From assembly GCA_002498925.1 (NCBI GenBank), contig DAJH01000059.1:1-20087 (forward strand): a stretch of 20,087 nt of DNA, written 5' to 3'. The translations under genes were made by a program, and so were the position numbers. Source of the DNA: Euryarchaeota archaeon UBA173. Its GTDB lineage: Archaea > Thermoplasmatota > Poseidoniia > Poseidoniales > Thalassarchaeaceae. Below the pieces are notes generated by a model that did not search any database, was not told the DNA's origin, and was given only the letters and a program-made list of their open reading frames with translations. Below, in pieces: positions 1-10,000 of the stretch (positions within the stretch are counted from its first letter, which is position 1; each line of letters begins with the position of its first letter).

Positions 1-9
1 CCGAAGTGA

Positions 10-642
10 TCAGTGGTCGTCTTCCTCTGGTTCGTCGTCGGAGTCGCCCTCCTCCTCGGTTGGCGCCTCGGAAGCGGCCTCCTTTGCCGCCTCCAGGGTC
101 TCCTCCATCCTATCCTTGAACAGGTCCTTCTTCTCCTCGAACTCCTTGTAGGCCTCCACGGCGCTGTCAATCATGGCGTACCTCGTCTGGATAGCCTCGC
201 TGAGGTCCTCGAAGAGCTTCATGTGCTGGGCGTACCAGTCGTCCCTAGCCTTCATCTCGACCATCGAGGTCTGAAGTGCTGTGTCGAGCTCCTCTGCGAC
301 CTCGAACACCCTGCCGAGCCTCGCCTGCTCGCGAGTGTACATCTCCTGGGTCTTCTCCAGCTCGGGCTCAAGGTGCTTGACCCTGGTTCCGGCCTTGGCG
401 CCATCTATCTCGAGTTCTCTTATTCGATTGTCCTTCTCGTTCAGTAGCGCCTCTAGGCCCTCCTTCTCGATCTCCTTGTCTATGGCGTCCTTCTCGAGTA
501 CCTCGATGTGCGCCTTGGCGTCTGAGAAGTCGGTTTCCAGTGCCTGATAGGCGACGTACAACTTGTCCAGACGCTCCTTTTCCATCGCCAGTTGCTCATC
601 GACGTTGTCTTCCGCGGCCGGAACTTGCTCTTCCTCGCTCAT
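10..642 (-). CDS. Acidic coiled-coil protein, function unknown
   Basis: I do not recognise a family. The 210-residue product is almost entirely charged and helical. Residues 1-15 are acidic, roughly 15-110 form a heptad-like coiled coil rich in Glu, Lys, Leu and Ala, and about 110-190 form a second helical stretch. The last 25 residues are strongly acidic (Glu/Asp-rich, ending EEDDH). There is no signal peptide, membrane segment or catalytic motif. A TTG at 654 is in frame, but ATG 642 is better because GAGGGG lies 4 nt upstream of it. The gene follows the M20 peptidase on the same strand after 82 bp that contain TATA-like sequence, so it may have its own promoter. A structural, scaffold or chaperone-like role is possible but is only inference. 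Composition agrees with the neighbouring genes. Confidence 0.82.
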   Translation of the reverse strand: MSEEEQVPAAEDNVDEQLAMEKERLDKLYVAYQALETDFSDAKAHIEVLEKDAIDKEIEKEGLEALLNEKDNRIRELEIDGAKAGTRVKHLEPELEKTQEMYTREQARLGRVFEVAEELDTALQTSMVEMKARDDWYAQHMKLFEDLSEAIQTRYAMIDSAVEAYKEFEEKKDLFKDRMEETLEAAKEAASEAPTEEEGDSDDEPEEDDH

Positions 643-712
643 GGTGCCCCTCAAACAACTCGGGCCACGCTTCCCCTTTAACCCCGGCGGAAAACGTGAG
701 GCGAAAATATCG

Positions 713-720
713 CATTATAG
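713..720 (-). promoter_or_regulatory. Possible TATA box for the coiled-coil gene
   Basis: The minus strand reads CTATAATG in the 82-bp gap upstream of the coiled-coil gene. A weaker alternative, GGTTAAAGG, lies nearer the start at about 677-685. Either would fit an archaeal promoter; the choice cannot be made from sequence alone. Confidence 0.3.
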
Positions 721-724
721 CCAT

Positions 725-2137
725 TCACGAAGATATTGCGGCTATGGTGGATGACAGAACCGCAGTGAGTCTCTTCGCTGAAGGTATGTGCAGCTTCTCA
801 TCGGGGCCATGGGCGTTATTGCCGGGACCGGATGGACCAGTGCAGAGGAACTTTGCCTCTGGGTACCTTCCCTGCATCATTGCCATGAATGGGATCGTCC
901 CGCCTATCCATGTCGCCAGAGGAGGTAGTCCTGAGAGGTGCATAGAGGCATCGTGAATGGCTTCTTTGACCGCCCCTTCCAGAGGGGGAGCGTCGAATCC
1001 GTTGGCTGATGAGTCCAGAGTGAACGTCACCTCGGCACCATATGGGGGATTGCGTTCTAGCGTCTCCTTGATAATCGGTTCCAGAGCATCAGCGTCCACC
1101 CCTGGCGGTATCCTGAAGCTCAGCTTCAAGTCCGTATTTGTCCTGAGTACGTTACCCGCGACTTGGACCGGTGGCATTCCATCTGCTCCGATGACGCACA
1201 GGGAAGGTAGCCAGTTCATTCCAAGTATCATCTCAGGGACGCTGTCGGCTACGGGGGTGAGGGTATCCACGGTAGGGAACTGTTCCCAGACCGAGTCTCC
1301 TACCACTGAGGCGAGTGATTCTGCCTTTTCCCTCAACTCGGAGCCTACATCGGCATACATCTCCGGAATTAGTACTCTTCCGGTAGCTGAGTCCTCTACT
1401 CTGTCTAGCAGGGCCCTGGCAATCCTGAATGATGACGGTATCGAGCCACCTGAGTTGCCTGAGTGTATTCCCTCATGGGATACCTTGACCGAGAGAGTCC
1501 CAGATACTAGTCCCCGGAGTGCCTCAGTCATCCAAATATGGTCGTAGTCTGGACCTCCACTATCCATTACGACAATCATATCAGGGTTCCCGAGGTCTTC
1601 TTTTAGAGAATCCAGATAGGGAGGCAGGTCGAAGGATCCGGACTCCTCGCATGTTTCAATCAGGAAGGTGCATTTTGGGTGTGGGATGCCCGACTCCTGA
1701 AGGAGTCTGACCGAGGTCACGCAAAGATAGCCGCCATATCCGTCGTCGATAGATCCCCTGCCGTACAGCCATGGGTCTCTCCTAACCGGCTTCAGGGGAT
1801 GGAGCCCTTCGGACCATAGCTCTGGCTTGGATGGCTGCTTGTCCAGGTGTGAGTAGAATACCACCTCTCCTTTGCCAGTTCCCTCTATGGTGACAAGGAG
1901 TACTGGTGATTTGCCATCGATGGTATGCTTCTGATAGCTCATCCCTGAAATTCCCTGATCGTCTAGCCATGCACTGAACAGATCGATTGTGGCATCCAAC
2001 TCCCCCAGTGAATCCCACTTCGGTTCGAAGAGGGGAGAGAGGGCCTTGATCTCGATGAATTCCCCTAGTGAGGGCAATATAGAGCTCTCCCACAGCTCAT
2101 CACTACGTTCCATCATCCGGTCTAGGGTCTCCGACAT
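725..2137 (-). CDS. M20-family zinc metallopeptidase (CNDP/dipeptidase-like)
   Basis: This is a cytosolic di-zinc hydrolase of the M20 family, which cleaves dipeptides or deacylates amino acids. The exact substrate cannot be read. Numbered from ATG 2137 (470 aa, normal for the family), the metal and catalytic motifs are complete: SHLDKQP (His97), GSIDDG (Asp131), CEESGS (catalytic Glu164, metal Glu165), VMDSGG (Asp192) and NNAHGPDE (His443). A lid/dimerisation domain with GIHSGNSGG sits at about 220-360. There is no signal peptide. An in-frame TTG at 2161 would add 8 residues; neither start has a clear Shine-Dalgarno motif. The gene begins 57 bp after the AddA-like helicase on the same strand and is probably co-transcribed. 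I see no functional tie to DNA repair. The order of motifs favours carnosinase/CNDP-like or peptidase V-like enzymes over ArgE or DapE, with moderate certainty. Confidence 0.92.
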   Translation of the reverse strand: MSETLDRMMERSDELWESSILPSLGEFIEIKALSPLFEPKWDSLGELDATIDLFSAWLDDQGISGMSYQKHTIDGKSPVLLVTIEGTGKGEVVFYSHLDKQPSKPELWSEGLHPLKPVRRDPWLYGRGSIDDGYGGYLCVTSVRLLQESGIPHPKCTFLIETCEESGSFDLPPYLDSLKEDLGNPDMIVVMDSGGPDYDHIWMTEALRGLVSGTLSVKVSHEGIHSGNSGGSIPSSFRIARALLDRVEDSATGRVLIPEMYADVGSELREKAESLASVVGDSVWEQFPTVDTLTPVADSVPEMILGMNWLPSLCVIGADGMPPVQVAGNVLRTNTDLKLSFRIPPGVDADALEPIIKETLERNPPYGAEVTFTLDSSANGFDAPPLEGAVKEAIHDASMHLSGLPPLATWIGGTIPFMAMMQGRYPEAKFLCTGPSGPGNNAHGPDEKLHIPSAKRLTAVLSSTIAAISS

Positions 2138-2194
2138 GGGCCTGTGTGGGGGCTTGCACAAATGGACTCTTCTGCCATGGGGTAGTGAGTTTTC

Positions 2195-5100
2195 CTAGGG
2201 GCAGTTTCCACAAGAGCAAGTATGCTCTGAGATTCTGGACTCTGGTTGTAAAGACATCTTAGCTGCACTAGACAGTAACTGATCCAATTTCTCGATCGTT
2301 TTCCTGAACATGTCTTCGGGGTACTCCACGACTCTCCCTGTAATGCCCACTAGGATGGCAGGCCTCAGTACCTTTCGATGAGGGAGGTTCCTCCTTTTCC
2401 GCTCCTCTTCTATGGTGGAGAGGGCCAAGTAGTAGAGGGCTAGCTGCATACCATGGTGCTCTAGCATCTCTATTTCTGCATCGCACGCTGGCTCGATTTT
2501 GAAATTTCCATATGGCTCCATTAGTCCTTCTCTGACATCTGAGTTTACCCTGAAGGCCTCCTCGGTCTTGAGGTCTATTGGTCTGATTGCTCTTCCTTGC
2601 TCGGAGACCGTGCAGAGGACTAGGTCAATTACACCATCCATTTCTACTTCTGCCTCCTCTATCACAGATAGGGGCTCTGGGCCATCAGGGGTCCACCTGG
2701 ACCTGACTATCGTGTCTATGGTCAACCTCCTTGACAGGTGGAATGGCATTTCGGTCCTCAGACCTTCAACCGTTTCCCCGTCGTTCTCTTTTCCTGATGT
2801 TAGGTCCCCGAGAGGGCCTTCCTTGATTCGGGATAGCATGGTCTGGGTTAGGGATCTGCACCCTTCCCTATCAGCCCCCGGTGGGAGCAGTTCATCGAGA
2901 ACCTGGTTGATTATCGACACATCCTCGAGCTTGTCCGGAGTTATTTCCGTCCATGAATCGGGTAGGTTGGCATCGGCTAAGTCAGGAGGCCCTGGATTAC
3001 CGAGGCCTATCTCGAAGGCCCTGTGTACTATGTTGCCCAGAGTTGCGGCGGTGACTCCCTTGGGGAGGTTTGGTGACTCCTCTTCCTCGGATTTAGAGGC
3101 GAAGATATCAGATTTCATAGCGGCTCTGGTCTCCAGCCAGTATCTTCGGCTGCACATCTGCAGGACTGGTATCCTGTGAGGAGCCACCCTGACTCTATTG
3201 GAGAGCTCTCTTCTAGGTGCTGGCATCGGGGGGACTTCCTTTCCGAGGGACCCTTGGGCTGCGTCATTTACCATCTCAATCCTCTGGAGGGGGGTTAGTG
3301 GGTTCGGGTGGTCATCGGCAGTGTCGAGGCAGTCAGGGTGGTGTATCAGTGCGAGACCGGGGAGCGTATTGGTGCCGAGGAACCCCCCAATCAGTGCACT
3401 CATTGGATTGATCAATCTATGTCCCCCATTGATGGTTCCCGAGTATGGCCCGAGCTTGTCTTTCTCTCTCAACCAAAATGAGTCGTCTTCATCGTCATGG
3501 CCAAATTCACTTCTTCTCCATGAGCCATGACGTAGAGACTCCAGCCACATCTGACCCAACTGGGGGATTGGGTTCGAGTATGTCCATGGTACGTACAATC
3601 CCTCTCCTGCTGGATTATTCCATTCTGTCCCTCTGGGGGAGCCTGAAATGATCAGCTTATTCTCAGCTCTTGTGGCAGCTACGTATAGGAGTCTTCTAGA
3701 CTCTGCTTCCTTTCTTGCAGTGTGGGTCATTATGAGGTGTCTCCAAAGAGGAGAATGTGGGTGGTCCTTGCCCGTTTTCTTGATTGGCCATGGCTTGGGC
3801 CTCCCTCCAAACATCTCAGGTGTGACGATCATCCTGTTGGTGTACTCGTTCCTGAGGTTTGTCTGCCTTCCGGAGAAGACATCGGCGAGTATGACAACCT
3901 TTGATTCCAATCCCTTTGACCCATGTATGGTCATTATCCTGACTGCCTCATTCTGTTGAGGGGATGATGCTTCTAGTGCTGAGGAGTCGCTATCTTTGAT
4001 TGCAGACACCCTATCCGCAATAATCGAGGGGTCTCCCCCGAACTCCCTCGATAGGGACTTGATCAGGGAAATGAATTCTTCAGCGTCTTGCCTGTCCCCA
4101 GGACTATTGTTGGCTACTAACAAATCAGAGTTGTCTATTGATTCCTCCAGAGCATCGATTATACGGCCAGATGGAGCGAGTTTTGCCCATCTGGATATTA
4201 GTTCCCTGAGGCGCTCATTGTCGGAAGTTTCAGCCAACCTAGTTATTAGGTTCTCATTTTCGACAGCTCCACTTAGTAAGTCCTGCAAACTGCTGTCATT
4301 CAGTCCGACTATGCTACTCCTGGCAACCCATGCAGCATTGTGCCTGGAGGTCGGACGAGCCAGGAACTGGAGTAGTCCGTTGAGGCAGTGAGCCACAGGC
4401 CTGTCCAGAAGGCCACCCTCCCTGTCTACCTGGGAAGTGACCCCTACGATGGACAGTTGTCGTACTATGGAGTCCCTCAAAGCACTCCTGCTCGGAAGGA
4501 GTATCATGATGTCCCCTGGGGAAACGGGATCCTCCTCCGGAAGTTGATTCCAGTTTCCCGATGGCCCCCTTACTCTGATGGGTTTCCCGTCGATGAGGTT
4601 CCTCACCCTCCTTGCAATAAGCAGGGACTGCCTTTCTATTGAGTTGGGGATCCCATCGGTGAATGGGTCTAGGGACGTAGTCAGGTCGACTGGCGGATCT
4701 TCTTTCCCGTCACTCATGACGGGGCATATCCACTCCAATGACCCCGGGTTTGCTTTTTTATTCGGACTCGGGAATAGTGGCTGGGGCGAGGCGTAGAAGT
4801 TTCCATCTGGCAGCCCCCTGTGCCTCTCAGAGAAAATGTCCTTCCACCATTCGTCCATTACTTCCAGGAGGCCTCCGTCCGTCCTGTAGTTTACTTTGAG
4901 CCTGATCAGTCCTCGCCGACGCAATCTTACCTCTTCTTGGTCGGGTTTTGGAAGGTGCTGGTCCGAAAGGTCAAAGGGTATCCATTCAATTAGATCAAGT
5001 CCTGCATTCTCAGCCATTCTTGATGCTTTGGTAAAGCCGGAGGAAACGGCATTCCTAGGGTCTCTACTCTCATCGGATCGCCTCAGTTCAGGACTCCGTG

Positions 5101-7087
5101 TTAACTCACTAACACTGGAGAATTCATGATCGTTGACAGACATCAGGTGATTGGAGTAATCCAAGAATCCTGCAACCTCGGCCTGTCTGAAGGCGTAGAT
5201 GCTCTGCTTGACGTCACCCACGTAGCAGATAGTTGGCTGCCATTGGGTGTCTGGTGGCGACAGGTCACTGGAAAGTTGCTCCCTAGGCCCCCATAGTCTG
5301 GATAAGAGCCTCCATTGGAGAGGGGAGTTGTCCTGTGCCTCGTCGATGATGAATGCCCTGTATCTCCTTCTAATTTTCTTCAGTGTCGCCACCCTTCTCT
5401 CCAAGTCTTGTCTTATTGCGCCGAGTCTGCCGGATGACTCTGCAGCTAGTGATGGGGACTTCTCCAGTTTCTCGAGTTGGTTGAAGGCTGAGTGGATATG
5501 GTCGTCCCTCCATGGAGTCGATCCGAGTGAGTCGAGAGCCGAAATCAGCTGCTTGGGGTAGAATTTCTTGCATGCTTCAGGGCAATTCGCCAATAGCAGG
5601 TCACTCGTCAGACTCTGGATGTCACTGAAATCATCCACCTCATTAGTGTCCTTGATCTTCTTCAGTATTCCCTTGAATCCCAGATGTACCAGTCTCAAGT
5701 CGTTCAGATTCTGTGCCTCTCCATCTAGATTGAAATGGAAATCAGATGGCATTTTGCCGTCTGGGAGCCTTTCTGGTACCTCCTCGGGGAAGGATTCTGA
5801 GTATGGCTTTCTTTCTTCGGGCGAGCAAGGGGGGTTACGCGTGTCCAATAGCATTGCAAGTTGTGCGTAATGCAGGACGATGCTGCCGTTCTCGGTGGCA
5901 TACCATCCATTCAGTCTGTCGTATATTTCATCCATCTCCGATCTGAGTCTCTCCTTGGTAGATTTATCGGATATCCTGCCAATGGTTTCTATTCCCCTGG
6001 GCCAGTTTGAGTCGTTGGGAAGGGTCTTAGCGACGCCGGGGAATATTTTCGGAGGGTCATTACCCGGCCTCTTTAGTAGAGATGCTCTGGAAGCCGTGCA
6101 TTGCAGATGATGGCTGATCCACACAAGTTGCTCCCAGGGGTCAGACGGTCGTGACTTCGACAGGCTATCCATGCATGCCATCCTAGATTCTGCTGGCCAC
6201 CCTTGTGGGGCGAAGTGGGTGGTGTTCCTTTTGATAAGCTCGCAGAAGTCTGTAGTAACTCCTTGTAGTTCGAGAAATACGTGTTCTATCCTTTTCGGGT
6301 CAATGGACGACATTATTCTACTGAGGAGGAGTTCTCCGTCTATCTCTCCTTCATTGTCGGAGATGGTCCGTACTCCCTCATCTATGAAGACCGAGTTTCT
6401 GACTAGTCCTCTCAGGATCCTGGAAGCGGTCCACCTTCCATGGTACATCCTCGCTATCCGATCCCTGGCTTCTAGTACCTTCTCAACAATTTCTCCATCC
6501 ACTCCTGCATCTACAGCATCCCCTATTCTGGACCTCGAGCTAGGTAGTCTCCAGAGGATGTTGATTGCCTCGTCTATAGCCAGTTCCCTAGCTGCATCCG
6601 ATATCTTCTCCTGTGCGTACGCATCTGCGAGGATGTTCTTGAACGGGGAAACTAGCTGGTTGAAGAACGAGTCTATCGTTCCCACCGGTGCGTCCTCTAG
6701 TTGGGCTAGAAGCATCTCGGGGTCTCCGACATTAGCGACTCTTGATTCATCCGTGATGCTCAAGTCTTGAATCTTCGACCTGAGTCTGTCTTTCATCTCA
6801 TCCGCGGCCTTGTTTGTGAAGGTCAGTAGGACCACTTCGCCCGGAAGAAGCCCGGGCCATTTCCGGGGGTCGCTGATATCTGCAGGGGCTGAGATGTGCG
6901 TTCCCCCTCCGGGGCGCGGTGGCCTCTCGGGGATGGGTGTCAGCCTAGTCGCCCTCTGGTCACTGGATAGGTAGTGTTGAATTACCCTGTCAACAATCGT
7001 ACTGGTCTTGCCGGTTCCTGCTCCTGCGTCGACTACTATGTGGGAGTCGATATTGAGTGCCAATCGCTGACCGGTATTCAGGAGCAT
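2195..7087 (-). CDS. AddA-like UvrD/RecB helicase-nuclease (SF1A helicase plus PD-(D/E)XK nuclease)
   Basis: This is the motor and nuclease subunit of a predicted double-strand-break resection complex. The 1630 residues carry all SF1A helicase motifs: Walker A AGAGTGKT (21-28), motif Ia LTFTNKAADEM (about 88-98), GTIDSFF (about 136-142), Walker B DEAQD (582-586), motif III GDVKQSIYAFR (624-634), LKVNYRT (730-736), motif V TIHGSKGLE (1053-1061) and motif VI LLYVAATRAE (1133-1142). The C-terminal RecB-type nuclease is intact: GNIVHRAFE (His1355), GVIDLV (Asp1488), DLK (Asp1505, Lys1507) and QLALYY (Gln1548, Tyr1552). CSRRYWLE (Cys1312) and a terminal CxCxxC (Cys1624, 1626, 1629) may bind an Fe-S cluster. 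It is longer than typical AddA (about 1230 aa). ATG 7087 overlaps the AddB-like stop (TGATG), with GGAGG 10 nt upstream, so translation is probably coupled. RecB/AddA/AdnB-type assignment is firm; exact orthology is not. Confidence 0.93.
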   Translation of the reverse strand: MLLNTGQRLALNIDSHIVVDAGAGTGKTSTIVDRVIQHYLSSDQRATRLTPIPERPPRPGGGTHISAPADISDPRKWPGLLPGEVVLLTFTNKAADEMKDRLRSKIQDLSITDESRVANVGDPEMLLAQLEDAPVGTIDSFFNQLVSPFKNILADAYAQEKISDAARELAIDEAINILWRLPSSRSRIGDAVDAGVDGEIVEKVLEARDRIARMYHGRWTASRILRGLVRNSVFIDEGVRTISDNEGEIDGELLLSRIMSSIDPKRIEHVFLELQGVTTDFCELIKRNTTHFAPQGWPAESRMACMDSLSKSRPSDPWEQLVWISHHLQCTASRASLLKRPGNDPPKIFPGVAKTLPNDSNWPRGIETIGRISDKSTKERLRSEMDEIYDRLNGWYATENGSIVLHYAQLAMLLDTRNPPCSPEERKPYSESFPEEVPERLPDGKMPSDFHFNLDGEAQNLNDLRLVHLGFKGILKKIKDTNEVDDFSDIQSLTSDLLLANCPEACKKFYPKQLISALDSLGSTPWRDDHIHSAFNQLEKLEKSPSLAAESSGRLGAIRQDLERRVATLKKIRRRYRAFIIDEAQDNSPLQWRLLSRLWGPREQLSSDLSPPDTQWQPTICYVGDVKQSIYAFRQAEVAGFLDYSNHLMSVNDHEFSSVSELTRSPELRRSDESRDPRNAVSSGFTKASRMAENAGLDLIEWIPFDLSDQHLPKPDQEEVRLRRRGLIRLKVNYRTDGGLLEVMDEWWKDIFSERHRGLPDGNFYASPQPLFPSPNKKANPGSLEWICPVMSDGKEDPPVDLTTSLDPFTDGIPNSIERQSLLIARRVRNLIDGKPIRVRGPSGNWNQLPEEDPVSPGDIMILLPSRSALRDSIVRQLSIVGVTSQVDREGGLLDRPVAHCLNGLLQFLARPTSRHNAAWVARSSIVGLNDSSLQDLLSGAVENENLITRLAETSDNERLRELISRWAKLAPSGRIIDALEESIDNSDLLVANNSPGDRQDAEEFISLIKSLSREFGGDPSIIADRVSAIKDSDSSALEASSPQQNEAVRIMTIHGSKGLESKVVILADVFSGRQTNLRNEYTNRMIVTPEMFGGRPKPWPIKKTGKDHPHSPLWRHLIMTHTARKEAESRRLLYVAATRAENKLIISGSPRGTEWNNPAGEGLYVPWTYSNPIPQLGQMWLESLRHGSWRRSEFGHDDEDDSFWLREKDKLGPYSGTINGGHRLINPMSALIGGFLGTNTLPGLALIHHPDCLDTADDHPNPLTPLQRIEMVNDAAQGSLGKEVPPMPAPRRELSNRVRVAPHRIPVLQMCSRRYWLETRAAMKSDIFASKSEEEESPNLPKGVTAATLGNIVHRAFEIGLGNPGPPDLADANLPDSWTEITPDKLEDVSIINQVLDELLPPGADREGCRSLTQTMLSRIKEGPLGDLTSGKENDGETVEGLRTEMPFHLSRRLTIDTIVRSRWTPDGPEPLSVIEEAEVEMDGVIDLVLCTVSEQGRAIRPIDLKTEEAFRVNSDVREGLMEPYGNFKIEPACDAEIEMLEHHGMQLALYYLALSTIEEERKRRNLPHRKVLRPAILVGITGRVVEYPEDMFRKTIEKLDQLLSSAAKMSLQPESRISEHTCSCGNCP

Positions 7088-10000
7088 CAGAAATCATCCT
7101 CCAATCTGACGTCACATGCACTCTTGACTGGGCAGTACCTGCAAGACGCTTTGGACGGGGTTGGGTGTACTTTCCCATGTGATGCGGATTGTGCTGTCTT
7201 CAGAGCGACCGAGAGGCGATGTGCCAACCATGCCCTGAATGGGTCGCTCTCACTGGCGGCGCTCTCGTCGGGGAATCTGAAAAGCTCGTGGGTTAATCTC
7301 GTCCTCTCCCCTATTGCCTCAGCACTGACAAAGCCTTCTGAGACCTCGATACGATGCTCAGAATCGTGTCCGAATAGGGATATTCCAGCTCCAACAACTA
7401 GGTCCCCTGGGTGATTGACCTCCCATGCTCTGGAATATATTGCCAACTGAAGTTCATCGAGGAGCCCTGTCCTATGTCTTTCCTCTGGTGTCTTCCCGAT
7501 TGAGGTCTTCAGATCTCTTATGGCGACTAGTCTCCTAGGTTTCCAGCCTGAGCCGTGAATCCTCAGAGGTGCTACAGTGTCGCTTCCGTCCTCGTTCACC
7601 CAAATCAGACCCGTTTCGTCATGAGGAAGCAGATCTACCCGGTCTATCCATCCTCTGACAAGAATCGAGGGGACGTCTTTCATTTCGGGGATGTGAAGTT
7701 GCTTACTCAGAGATATCTCTGTTCCTGATTTATTCGGGCCTGAGATATCCCATTCGACTGCTATGGGCATTGCGCCGGAGACACTGAATTCGGAGGATAT
7801 CATGGCTCCGATCCTACCTGAAACTGACTTTGGTTCCGGATTCGAAAGCCAGTCTCTCCAGTCCTCTTGGCTCATCCCTGACAGTTCTTTGCGCCAGTGT
7901 GTCGACGTGGCGTCTGTCCGTTCCAGCCAACGGGCCCTTGAGTCTAGGGACTCTAGTGCTGTTTTCATCAAGGATTCTCCTGTAATCCCAGATTTTTCTA
8001 TGCTGATTGGGGATTCCCCTCTGAGTACCTCCTCCACGTCCCTCTCCTCTCCCATCTTCATCCCCAGTACTTCGTGAAGGATGTCGTAGTGAATATCATG
8101 CATCAAATCTCCATGGACTCTCTGGTCTAGATCTTCGGATTGGCTCTCGTCTTCCCTGGCTCTCAGTCCACTGGCCAGCCAACCCCTACGGGGGCATCTC
8201 GCCCACTCCTGCAGCCTGCTAGCAGACCATATCCTAACGTTCTGAATTGGGCCCCCCAGATGCCCGTTTCTGGCATCGGAAACTATTGATCCAGTGGCGT
8301 TTAGTGAAAGTGGACGAGGATCTATTGGTGGAAAAACTGGCCATCTATCCGAGCTCCTTGGCGTATGCTTGTTTCCCTCTTCGTCAGCATACTTACTCCC
8401 TGATTTGATGAGGAGATCTGTATCAATTGAGGTGAAGTGATTCAAAGCGGCGTCTGAGAAGTGTCCATCGGGACCTACATTGGTGGGCTGACGCGCCTCC
8501 CTATCCCTCTGAAGTTCCACGTCAAGAGGGATTGAAATTGAGTCGGGATTCAGAGGTGGTCTTTCAGGGGATATCATTCGGATTAATTGGGATCCTTCGG
8601 ACTGTCTCTTGTCCCTGGGGCTTAAGGGGGCTTTCTCATCATACGCGTATACCTCTGGGTCTTCCACGAGATCAATGGTGATCTCCCTGATGGGTGCAGC
8701 TGCTGGCGTGGAGGAGTCGGTGCTGGGATCCAGGATTACTACCCTGGGCGAGCAATGGAGGATGTTGGAAAGGTAATGTCTAGCGTCCATGATTGGTCCC
8801 TCGGGACCCAGGAGATTTCTCGAGTGCCTCTCACTGTCGCCTAGGAATGCGAACTTAGGGACCTTCAATTTCCACGAAGAGCTTGAGGTGTTTGCCATGA
8901 TCAGTAAGTCGGAGGAGCATCCCAACGTCATTGCCGGGCTCATTAGCCTGATTCTGCTTGTGTTCATGGGATTGTTTGAGATGGTTAAAGATCTGATCAA
9001 GTGGGACGTTTCATGGACCCACTCTGGACCTTTCTTGGCGGGGTCTGTTCCTAGGGTTGACTGGAGTTTTCTGAGGGACCTGTGCTCGGAGAGTATCCTC
9101 TGTACCACTATTGCAGGTGGAATTGAGTTGTCTTCGAGGGATGTTTTGTTACCTTGTTGAATCAGTATTTTACTGGCATTGTTGAGCCATTCGTCCGCAT
9201 CCTTGGGGGGTTCATGGACTGGTAATTTTACCCCAGTGTGGCACCCTACGTAGATGTCTTCTCTTTCCAATAGTTCCCTGTCTTCCTTCCTCAAAAGGGG
9301 CTTCATAGAGCAGGAAAGTGAAAGCAGCCACCATTGTGTTGATTCCTTTGCTGGACCGTTATCATCGGACTTCGGTGGCACCCTAAGGGCATCTAACCAA
9401 CTAGATAGCGCCCCCCTGCCTCCAAGAATGTGTTCTGTTCTAGAAAAGGTAGAAATTAATGCAGGATCGGCTACAGGGCTTATTTCAGGCGAAGAGGGAT
9501 GTTCGAGTACTGCCTCGAAAGGACTGATGGAGACTTGCATCGAAAGGGTCCTGATGTCTTCCATGGAGAATGAGTTCGTTCCATGTCCGGAGTTGCATAG
9601 CTGGTGAAGCCAGAAGCCGGCTGGTGTGCTGATCAGTGGAGTTTCTCTGTCTTGGGTGGACAGGCCGATATTTCTCAGTAATCTTGTCCATTTTCCGATG
9701 CTGTCTTTCAGGGACGGGTCTACGATTATCACACTGCTGTTGTCATTTTTATCCAACTCTTCTTTGATGATGGAGAGTGCAGCATCGAATGAGTGGTCTT
9801 CGCTTTGGAGCATGACCCTGCGGAAAGATTGTGCCTCAGGGGCATCTTCAATTTCGTGGGTCGGGACCCACGGGGGGATATCAGAAGTGGAACTGATGGG
9901 CTTTTTGTCCTGAAGCTGGAAGCCATGATGCCCTAGTCTGAAACTTCCGGGGTTTGTGAGTTGATGAATGGGGCATATTTCTGATAGAGCGAGCAATATT

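Noticed and set aside
13..447. Leu-rich plus-strand open frame opposite the coiled-coil gene
   Set aside because: Its Leu/Val runs are the complement of Glu/Lys-rich coiled-coil codons, so it is a mirror artefact and not a membrane protein.
6171..6770. A 199-codon open frame on the plus strand inside the AddA-like gene, and similar long frames at 957-1547 and 2499-3179
   Set aside because: They are antisense shadows of strongly conserved minus-strand genes; their products are low-complexity, Ser-rich and resemble no family.
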